Part shown: piece after piece, positions 1 to 5,489 of the stretch | Numbering within the stretch: position 1 is the first letter of the stretch | Layout of the letters: each line of letters begins with the position of its first letter | NCBI GenBank assembly: GCA_046155815.1 | Contig: JBJXFY010000158.1 | Span: 1-9,488, forward strand | From: JBJXFY01 sp046155815 | Lineage (GTDB): Bacteria; Verrucomicrobiota; Verrucomicrobiia; Limisphaerales; CAIMTB01 | Direction of reading: 5' to 3' | DNA length: 9,488 bases | Program-made: the position numbers and the translations under genes | The notes under the pieces: model-generated | The model's input: the letters and a program-made list of their open reading frames with translations, nothing else | Told to the model about the DNA's origin: nothing | Database searches by the model: none

Positions 1-254
1 GGGCTGAGGCCGGGCGCGGCGGGCTTGCCGGCGGCCGGCGGCACGGGGCCGGCCGGCGTCGCCACGGTCGCGGAGACGACGGGGGCGGGGGCGTCCTTGG
101 GCTTGAGCTTGAGGTCGTCGAGGAGGAAGCGAGCCTCCATGTAGGTGAGCTTCACGCCGAGTTCGTCGGCGAGCCGGGTCTGGATTTCGGCCACCTTGAG
201 GCCGTCCTGAATCCATTGCTGCACCGTTGCCTCCTGGGCCGGGTCGAGTTTCAT
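1..254 (-). CDS. Partial gene for a small hypothetical protein (N-terminal 84 residues; 3' end off the window)
   Basis: The minus strand is open from an ATG at 254-252 to the left edge, giving 84 complete codons. It begins MKLDPAQEATVQQWIQDG. Residues 1-53 look like a compact helical domain (acidic/amphipathic helices, then YMEARFLLDDLKLKPKD). From about residue 54 the chain becomes an Ala/Pro/Val-rich linker. I do not know a biochemical function. From memory the N-terminal domain resembles a short family repeatedly seen in Verrucomicrobiota, where the linker leads to a second small domain; that part would lie outside this window. There is no clear Shine-Dalgarno upstream of the ATG. It is transcribed divergently from rlmN with an 83-bp gap. 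The reading frame is supported by sensible protein composition and by the domain-then-linker pattern. Confidence 0.75.
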   Translation of the reverse strand, partial: MKLDPAQEATVQQWIQDGLKVAEIQTRLADELGVKLTYMEARFLLDDLKLKPKDAPAPVVSATVATPAGPVPPAAGKPAAPGLS

Positions 255-337
255 GTTGGGAATTTCCGCCACGCCGATACGTAGGCGGCCGCGGGCGTGC
301 CATCAACCGGCAAGCCCGGTATTCTGCCACCGCAGTC
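255..337. promoter_or_regulatory. Divergent intergenic promoter region between the left-edge gene and rlmN
   Basis: This 83-bp gap must hold promoters for both divergent genes. On the minus strand, TTGATG (306-301) and TACGTA (283-278) are 17 bp apart, a weak -35/-10 candidate; TACGTA is palindromic. On the plus strand, TATTCT at 320-325 could be a -10 for rlmN, but no convincing -35 lies 16-18 bp upstream. If used, it would give an almost leaderless rlmN mRNA. Both assignments are weak and rest only on motif resemblance. Confidence 0.25.
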
Positions 338-1492
338 ATGCCACCGGCCCCCTCCCAGACCACGCCGCCCGACGCCCGACGCCTGACGCCTGACGAGCTG
401 GCCGAGGCGCTACGGGCGCTCGGCGAGCCGGCCTATCGCGCCCGGCAGGTGCTGGACTGGCTGCACCGCCGGCGTGCCGCGTCATGGGCCGAGATGTCCA
501 GCCTGCCGGCCCCGCTGCGGGCGCGGCTGGCGGAAAGCTTTCCGCTGCGCCCGCCCGAACTCGTCCGCCGCCAGGGAGCGCGCGACACCACGCAGAAGTT
601 CCTCTGGCGCCTCGCCGACGGCGCACTGGTCGAGAGCGTGCTGATCCCCGCGAACCCGGCCCTTTACGGCGACCGCGCGGACCGCCACACGCTCTGCGTC
701 TCCACGCAGGTGGGCTGCGCCTACGGGTGCCGTTTCTGCGCCAGCGGGCTGGACGGCTGGAAGCGCAACCTCCTGCCGGAGGAGATCACGGGGCAGGTCT
801 ATGCGGTGGAACGGTGGCACACCTCGGAGTCGTCCTCGAAGCAAGCGGAGCAGGAATCGAGGGCGGGCAGGAGCACGAGCACGACGCGATTGATCGACAA
901 CCTCGTCATCATGGGCATGGGCGAGCCGCTGGCGAACTACGCGAACCTCCTCGCCGCGCTGCGCACGCTCAACGCCCCGTGGGGCGGCGGCATCGGTGCG
1001 CGCAAGATCACCGTCTCCACCAGCGGCCTCGCGCCGCAGATCCGCCGCCTCGCCGACGAGCCGGAGCAGTTCCGCCTCGCCATCTCGCTGCACGGCGCCA
1101 CCGACGAGGTCCGCGGCCAGATCATGCCGGTGAACCGCAAGCATCCGCTCGCCGAACTGACCACGGCGTGCGGCTATTACGTCGGGAAGAAGGGCCGGAT
1201 GATCACGCTCGAGTACATCCTGCTGGCCGGCGTGAACGACCGGGCGGAGGACGCCGCGCCGCTCGCCGCGCTCGCCCGCCGCCTGCACGCGAAGGTGAAC
1301 CTCATCCCGTACAACCACGTCGAGGGCCTCGAATGGACCCGCCCGGACGACGCGGCGTGCGAGGCCTTCGCGGCAGCGCTGGGCCGGCGTGACGTGCCGG
1401 TCACGCTGCGGCTGGAGAAGGGCCACGACATTGACGCCGCCTGCGGCCAGCTCCGGCTGAAGACGGAGCGGGAGCTGGCCCGCGCGACGTAG
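338..1492 (+). CDS. rlmN: RlmN: dual-specificity 23S rRNA / tRNA adenine-C2 methyltransferase (radical SAM)
   Basis: RlmN methylates C2 of A2503 in 23S rRNA and of A37 in some tRNAs, using a [4Fe-4S] cluster, SAM and a transient methyl-cysteine. From the ATG at 338 the protein is 384 aa, a usual length. The radical-SAM triad CxxxCxxC is C127, C131 and C134. Seven residues before it, C120 (in TLCVSTQVGC) matches the catalytic Cys118 of E. coli. C369 in DIDAACGQL matches the methyl-carrying Cys355. The GMGEPLANY motif and the NLIPYNHV segment are also typical. The frame is open back to 227, but the RlmN-like N-terminus (LTPDELAEALRALGEPAYRARQ) starts only about 16 residues after M338, so the 227 start is unlikely. 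Oddities are a 7-bp tandem repeat near the start and a Ser/Gln/Glu-rich insert around residues 162-184, both described separately. Confidence 0.95.
   Translation: MPPAPSQTTPPDARRLTPDELAEALRALGEPAYRARQVLDWLHRRRAASWAEMSSLPAPLRARLAESFPLRPPELVRRQGARDTTQKFLWRLADGALVESVLIPANPALYGDRADRHTLCVSTQVGCAYGCRFCASGLDGWKRNLLPEEITGQVYAVERWHTSESSSKQAEQESRAGRSTSTTRLIDNLVIMGMGEPLANYANLLAALRTLNAPWGGGIGARKITVSTSGLAPQIRRLADEPEQFRLAISLHGATDEVRGQIMPVNRKHPLAELTTACGYYVGKKGRMITLEYILLAGVNDRAEDAAPLAALARRLHAKVNLIPYNHVEGLEWTRPDDAACEAFAAALGRRDVPVTLRLEKGHDIDAACGQLRLKTERELARAT
366..393 (+). repeat. Four tandem 7-bp units in the first codons of rlmN
   Basis: Positions 366-393 read as two copies of cgcccga followed by two copies of cgcctga, with no gaps. 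They lie about 10 to 19 codons after the proposed ATG, just before the conserved RlmN N-terminus. Seven is not a multiple of three, so gain or loss of one unit would shift the frame. Confidence 0.8.
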
Positions 1493-1670
1493 CCGCCGGC
1501 CCGGCCGAGGTAGCGCAGGGTTTCAACCTGCTGTGTCGCCGGCTTGCAGCCGGCAGGGCTTCGGGAGACGCGTGGCCTCCGAGTTGGGAGCGGCGTCCGC
1601 AGGTTCCAAACCTGCGAAACGGCAGAGTCCAACTGTGTGGTACGATGCCGCGGCCCGTCACCGCCGCGCT
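1493..1670. repeat. REP-like cluster of three palindromes after rlmN
   Basis: Three inverted repeats lie within 102 bp. The first is gcagg (1515-1519) with cctgc (1527-1531). The second is gccggc (1538-1543) with gccggc (1549-1554). The third is cgcaggtt (1598-1605) with aacctgcg (1609-1616), an 8-bp stem with a 3-nt loop. The first and third share the same core (gcaggtt/aacctgc), so they look like two copies of one element. Elements of this 'tagcgcagg...' style are, to my recollection, dispersed between genes in Verrucomicrobiota. They may also act as a transcription barrier after rlmN; no T-tract follows any of them. I see no gene in 1493-1708. Confidence 0.7.
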
Positions 1671-1699
1671 TTGACCCTGCGACGCCCGTTTCCTAACCT
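1671..1699 (+). promoter_or_regulatory. Predicted promoter of the Mla-type operon, giving a near-leaderless mRNA
   Basis: TTGACC (1671-1676; 5 of 6 matches to the -35 consensus) and TAACCT (1694-1699; 3 of 6 to the -10) are separated by exactly 17 bp. Transcription would begin near 1706, only a few bases before the ATG at 1709. That agrees with the absence of any Shine-Dalgarno sequence there. The -10 is poor, so this is a candidate only. Confidence 0.4.
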
Positions 1700-1708
1700 T
1701 GCCCCGTC

Positions 1709-2569
1709 ATGTCCCCGGCCGCCGTCCCGACCGCCGCCGCGCCGCCAGCCTGGTGGCGACGGGCCATGGGCCGGCCAATCGCCTGGGCCGAGCGCGCGGC
1801 GCGCTGGTTGTTCGGCAGACTGAACGGGTTGCGCCGGCTCATCGCCTTTGGCCTGATCACGCTGGGCGTTCTGGTGACGCATTTCGGCCATGCGCGGGCG
1901 GTGGTTTGGCCGGTGATCTTCCGCGAGCTGCACCGGGGCGGCGTGAGGCTGCTGCCGCTCATCGTCACCGCCAGCGGGCTGCTGGGCATGCTGCTCATCG
2001 GCCAGACGGTGGCGCTGCTCCTCCAGCTCGGCGCGGCGGACCTGACCGGGCGGCTCGTGGTGACGCTGGTGGTCCGCGAGATTGCGCCGCTGCTCACGGC
2101 GGCGTTCGTGCTGCTGCGGGTGGGTACGCCCATGGTGGTCGAACTGGGCGCCGCGCGGGCCAACGGGGAGGTTGAGGCGCTCGAGGCGCTGGGCGTGGAC
2201 CCGGTGCACTACCTGGTCATGCCGCGCGTGATCGGGCTGTCGCTCGCGGCCTGCGCGTTGAACATCTATGCGCTGCTCGCCGCGCTGGCCGGCGGCTGGC
2301 TGCTCGTGATGCTGCGCGAGCTCCCGCTCACGCTGGCCGAATTCCTCGGCCAGATTTCCGCAGCGATGGACCCGGTGGACTTCTTGCTGCTCTTCGTGAA
2401 GTCCGCCCTCTTCGGCGCGATCGTGGCCCTCGCGGCCTGCTTTAATGGTCTGGCCTACCCCCTCCGTGCCGACCAGATCCCCGGCGCCACCACCCGCGCG
2501 GTCGAGCAGACTCTGCTCGTCATCCTCCTCGCCGACGCCGCGCTGCTCGCGGTACGGATGGTCCTGTGA
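1709..2569 (+). CDS. mlaE: MlaE-type ABC transporter permease (phospholipid transport)
   Basis: This is an integral inner-membrane permease of the MlaE (DUF140) family, the channel subunit that works with MlaF-type ATPases and MCE proteins to move phospholipids between membranes. It is 286 aa, slightly longer than E. coli MlaE because of a cytoplasmic N-terminal stretch (about residues 1-42). The family hallmark is clear at residues 123-173: REIAPLLTAAFVLLRVGTPM, a Glu-containing ELGAARANGEVEALEALGVDP segment, then YLVMPRV. Hydrophobic segments are near 43-58, 83-108, 176-203, 224-246 and 266-286. The ATG start follows a promoter candidate and lacks a Shine-Dalgarno. The stop overlaps the next start by 4 nt (GTGA), a sign of translational coupling with the ATPase. 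Confident for the family; the transported lipid and direction are unknown. Confidence 0.92.
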   Translation: MSPAAVPTAAAPPAWWRRAMGRPIAWAERAARWLFGRLNGLRRLIAFGLITLGVLVTHFGHARAVVWPVIFRELHRGGVRLLPLIVTASGLLGMLLIGQTVALLLQLGAADLTGRLVVTLVVREIAPLLTAAFVLLRVGTPMVVELGAARANGEVEALEALGVDPVHYLVMPRVIGLSLAACALNIYALLAALAGGWLLVMLRELPLTLAEFLGQISAAMDPVDFLLLFVKSALFGAIVALAACFNGLAYPLRADQIPGATTRAVEQTLLVILLADAALLAVRMVL

Positions 2570-3303
2570 AGCCCGGCCCGCCGATCGAGCTGCGCGACGT
2601 CGCCGTGCGGGGGCCGGGGGCCTCGGTCCAGCCTGCCGCCCTCGACGTGACCTGGCGGGTGGAGGCCGGCGAATTCTGGGTCGTGAACGGGCCGGCGGGC
2701 GCGGGCAAGTCGGCCCTGCTCGGCACGCTGGCCGGGCTGTACGAACCCGCCGGCGGGGAACTGCGGCTCTTCGGCACGCGCCTGCCCGCGGAGAGCGAGG
2801 CTGCCGCCCGCGCCGTCCGGCGGCGGGTCGGCCTCGTCTTCACCGGCGGCCGGCTGCTGCGGCAGCTCACCCTCGGGGAGAACATCACCCTGCCGGCGGC
2901 CTACCAGGGCGTTGCGGAACCCGAGGCGGAGGTGCAGCGGCTGATCGAGGCCGCTGGGCTGTCGGGCTGGACGGGCTTCCGCCCGGCCGAGGCGGGGCCC
3001 GGCCCGCGGCAGCGTGCGGCGCTGGCGCGCGCGCTCACGCTGCGGCCCGAGCTGCTGCTGCTGGACGAACCGCTGGCGGGCCTCGACCCGGCCGAGGTGG
3101 CATGGTGGCAGGACTATCTGGCCGGGGACACCGCGCTGCCGCTGCCGCCCACGGTGGTGCTCGCCACCTACGACGCGCGGCCATGGCAGGCGCGTGCGCC
3201 GCGCCTCGCGTGCCTCCACGAAAAGCAATGGCTCGCACTGCCCGCCGGCGCGACCGACGCGGACCTGCCCGCGGCGTTGCTTCCGGGGCGGCGGGCCGCC
3301 TGA
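2566..3303 (+). CDS. mlaF: MlaF-type ABC transporter ATPase with degenerate Q-loop, signature and H-loop
   Basis: This is the cytoplasmic ATP-binding subunit expected to power the MlaE permease. It is 245 aa and starts at a GTG overlapping the permease stop. Walker A is intact (GPAGAGKS, 42-49), as are Walker B (LLLLDEP, with D167 and E168) and the D-loop (AGLDP). Three other motifs are altered. The Q-loop VFQ is VFT (Thr93). The LSGGQ signature is replaced by AGPGP (143-147) in front of RQRAALARAL. The H-loop His is Tyr202 in VVLATYDARPW. The protein also ends early: after the H-loop there are only about 40 residues, without a regulatory domain. It may be a slow ATPase or a lineage-specific variant; order and spacing of motifs still place it in this family. 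Its neighbours (MlaE before, MCE protein 13 bp after) fix its role. Confidence 0.88.
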   Translation: MKPGPPIELRDVAVRGPGASVQPAALDVTWRVEAGEFWVVNGPAGAGKSALLGTLAGLYEPAGGELRLFGTRLPAESEAAARAVRRRVGLVFTGGRLLRQLTLGENITLPAAYQGVAEPEAEVQRLIEAAGLSGWTGFRPAEAGPGPRQRAALARALTLRPELLLLDEPLAGLDPAEVAWWQDYLAGDTALPLPPTVVLATYDARPWQARAPRLACLHEKQWLALPAGATDADLPAALLPGRRAA

Positions 3304-3316
3304 ATGGTGCCACGAC

Positions 3317-4420
3317 ATGCCGGCCAACGACCTCACGCCGCAGCTCCGCACGCGCCTCCTCGGCGTCGAGCGCGCGGTGGCCGTGTTCCTGCTCGCCGCC
3401 GCGGCGCTGCTCCTGCTCGGCCTGGCCGCCTACGTCCGGAACACCGCCCAGCGCAAGGGCTGGTTCATGCGCAAGGTGCCCTTCTACTTCTACGCGAAGG
3501 AGGCCACCGGCCTGAAGCCCGGCGACCCCGTGCGCTTTCTCGGCCGCGACATCGGCACCATCCGCGTGGTGGACACCACGCCGCCCGAACCGTGGTTCAT
3601 CGAGAACAACTACAACGTCTTCGTGCAGGCTGACATCTGGGAGCCCTACTACGGCTACATCTGGAGCGACTCCCAGGTGCGCATCCTGCCGGGCGACTTC
3701 TTCGGCAAGCGCGTCGTCGAGATCACGCGCGGCCAGACCGGCCAGGTCACGGTGGTCGAGACGCCGGACTTCGCGGACATGCGCATCCTCAACGACAAGA
3801 AGCCCGACGACTACCTGCCGCTGAGGGAATCGAAGAGCGGCGTCTGGCTCCAGGCCCAGGAAAGCGAGCCGTTCACCGACAAGCTGGATTCCATCGTCGC
3901 CACCGTGCGCCAGGCGTTGCCCGGCCTGACCAACCAGCTCGCCCACGCGCTCGGCCAGGCCACCCTCGCGGCGTCCAACGCCGCCCTGGTGCTCGCCGAC
4001 GCCCGGCCCGCGGTCACGAACCTCACGCGCCTTACCGCGCAGTTGAACGACGGCCCGGGCGCCGTCGGCCGGCTCCTGCTGCCGCCCGAGGTGCTTGGCG
4101 GCCTGACGAACATGCTCGCCGGCACGGATGCCACGCTCACCAACGCGGCTGCGCTCACCGCCGCCGCCCGCGGCGAGCTGACCAACCTGACCACGCGCCT
4201 TGCCCTCTCGCTTGATCAGCTGGCGTCGCTCACGAGCAACCTCAACGCGCAGGTCGGCGCCAACAGCCTCATCCTGTCCGAGATCTCGTCGCTCGTGGTG
4301 AACTCCGACGACCTCGTGCAGGGGCTCAAGCGGAACTGGCTCCTGCGCGGCGCGTATCCCGCCGCCACCAACATGCCGCTGGAAAGCGTGCTCCCGCCCA
4401 TGCACGAACGGCCGAGGTGA
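3317..4420 (+). CDS. mlaD: MCE/MlaD-family membrane-anchored lipid-binding protein
   Basis: This is the likely substrate-binding/channel component of the transporter, anchored in the inner membrane and facing the periplasm. From the ATG at 3317 it is 367 aa, twice the length of E. coli MlaD. Residues 1-18 are cytoplasmic, 19-40 form one transmembrane helix, and about 54-140 form the MCE domain (ATGLKPGDPVRFLGRDIGTI, later ILPGDFFGKRVVEI). Residues about 186-335 form a long Leu/Thr/Asn/Ala-rich helical tail with a recurring LTN or VTN tripeptide at 204, 233, 263, 274 and 288. The C-terminus holds LVQGLKRNWLLRGAY. MCE proteins usually form hexamers whose tails can extend into a tube; the tail here suggests the same (inference). 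The start is 13 bp after the ATPase stop. An ATG at 3304 is in another frame. Confidence 0.9.
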   Translation: MPANDLTPQLRTRLLGVERAVAVFLLAAAALLLLGLAAYVRNTAQRKGWFMRKVPFYFYAKEATGLKPGDPVRFLGRDIGTIRVVDTTPPEPWFIENNYNVFVQADIWEPYYGYIWSDSQVRILPGDFFGKRVVEITRGQTGQVTVVETPDFADMRILNDKKPDDYLPLRESKSGVWLQAQESEPFTDKLDSIVATVRQALPGLTNQLAHALGQATLAASNAALVLADARPAVTNLTRLTAQLNDGPGAVGRLLLPPEVLGGLTNMLAGTDATLTNAAALTAAARGELTNLTTRLALSLDQLASLTSNLNAQVGANSLILSEISSLVVNSDDLVQGLKRNWLLRGAYPAATNMPLESVLPPMHERPR

Positions 4421-4430
4421 TGGAGACACG

Positions 4431-4570
4431 ACCACGAATGGACCCGAATGGACACGAATCCGGCAACGACCGGGCGCCCGCGGCCTGGCGGAACCTCGCG
4501 CCCGGCCCGATGGAAGGCGTCGGCCGTCCCCGCTCCTGCCTATTCGTGTCCGTTCGGGTCCATTCGTGGT
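4431..4570. repeat. Long inverted repeat (29-nt arms, one mismatch) between the MCE gene and the lipoprotein gene
   Basis: The arm at 4431-4459 is the reverse complement of 4542-4570 except at one base, with an 82-nt spacer. Its core words are cacgaatgga and tccattcgtgg, which alternate with gacccgaatg and gacacgaat. The arms contain tandem-like variants of one decamer (cgaatggacc, cgaatggaca). To my recollection this element type is dispersed between genes in Verrucomicrobiota. The whole element is open in the frame of the following gene. Transcribed, it could form a strong hairpin within the operon. Confidence 0.85.
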
Positions 4571-5448
4571 TGAAGTCGCGGTTCGGCAGGGAGGCCTTTG
4601 GTTTCATTGCGCCGCTGCTGCTCACGCTGACGGCGTGCCGTTCCACCCCGCCGCCGCCGCCTGCGCCGCCCGCCGTCGCGCTGGCCGCCGCGACCGCGCA
4701 GCAGGCGGGCAAACTGCTGGCCGGCGGGAACTGGGCCGCCGCCGCGCGCCAATGGGATCTCGCCGCGACGCGCTTCCAGCTCGTCAACGACCTCGCCGGC
4801 ACCGCCACCGCACGGCATAACGCCGGCATCGCCTGGCTGTCGGCCGGCGACGCCGCCACGGCCCACGAACGCCTCGGCGAGGCCGCAGTGCTGAACGAGG
4901 AGCTCGGGCGCCGCGACGACTGGTGGCGCAACCAGGTCGCGCTCCTAAACCTTGAGCTCGACCGCGCGGACCATTGCGGCGCTGCGAACCGCCTTGCCCG
5001 CCTCGGCCCGCTCGCCGGCGAAATCGCCGAGCCGCGCGTCCGCATGCTCTTCGAGCACGCCCGCGCCCGCGCGCTGCTCGTCGAAGGCCGGCCCGAGGAG
5101 GCGGAAGAACGGCTTTCCGCCGCGCGCGCCCTCGCGCCCGCCGAAGGCGCCGACCGCGCCTCGCTCGCGGCCACGGAGGCACGCGCGGCCGGGGTCCGGC
5201 AAGACTGGCCGGCGGCAGAGACCCGCTGGCGCGAGGCGCTCGCAGGCTACGAGCGCGCCGGCGACGCACCCGGCGTCGCCACTGCGCTCGCCGGCCTCGG
5301 CCGTGTCCTCCTGAACCGGCCGGGCCGTGAGGCCGACGGGGAACGGCTCCTGGAACGCGCGGCGGAGAATTTCAAGGCTCTGAAGCTTCCGGCCGAGGAG
5401 GCCGCCGTGCGGCGGACGCTGGCCGGCGCGTCCGCGGCCGGGAGGTAA
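4570..5448 (+). CDS. TPR-like lipoprotein following the Mla-type genes
   Basis: The predicted product is an exported lipoprotein, 292 aa from TTG at 4570. That start gives a good lipoprotein signal: basic N-terminus KSRFGRE, a hydrophobic stretch, then lipobox LTAC with Cys23, followed by a Pro-rich linker. The rest is helical and Ala/Leu/Arg-rich with helix pairs typical of TPR repeats: AGKLLAGGNWAAAARQWDLA, ATARHNAGIAWLSAGDAATA, GRPEEAEERLSAARAL and the final ATALAGLGRVLL/LLERAAENFKAL pair. Such proteins are usually protein-interaction scaffolds. The frame is also open back to a GTG at 4417 that overlaps the MCE gene stop by 4 nt, but that version begins with the translated inverted repeat and buries the signal peptide. 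A GTG at 4546 is another option. Same-strand position suggests co-transcription with the transporter; a direct partnership is unproven. Confidence 0.78.
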   Translation: MKSRFGREAFGFIAPLLLTLTACRSTPPPPPAPPAVALAAATAQQAGKLLAGGNWAAAARQWDLAATRFQLVNDLAGTATARHNAGIAWLSAGDAATAHERLGEAAVLNEELGRRDDWWRNQVALLNLELDRADHCGAANRLARLGPLAGEIAEPRVRMLFEHARARALLVEGRPEEAEERLSAARALAPAEGADRASLAATEARAAGVRQDWPAAETRWREALAGYERAGDAPGVATALAGLGRVLLNRPGREADGERLLERAAENFKALKLPAEEAAVRRTLAGASAAGR

Positions 5449-5489
5449 GGCGTGGATTGGGCGGAACCTGGCCGGCCCGCTGCGGGCCT
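5449..5489. terminator. Short hairpin between convergent genes, possible bidirectional terminator
   Basis: The 41-bp gap between the lipoprotein stop and the beta-barrel gene stop contains ggcccg (5474-5479), loop ctg, and cgggcc (5483-5488). It is a 6-bp perfect stem with a 3-nt loop. No long T-tract follows on either strand, so it is a weak intrinsic terminator at best; its place between convergent stops supports the role. Confidence 0.45.

Noticed and set aside
227..337. Extended N-terminus of RlmN from an ATG-like start at 227
   Set aside because: It would overlap the divergent gene at 1-254, and its 37 residues do not resemble any RlmN N-terminus. ATG 338 is preferred.
482..1426. Long open frames antisense to and in the second frame of rlmN
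   Set aside because: RlmN motifs are all in the plus-strand frame from 338; the others are compositional shadows.
3035..4435. A 466-codon open frame on the minus strand, opposite the ATPase and MCE genes
   Set aside because: It spans two genuine genes and their junction, has biased composition and no recognisable motif.
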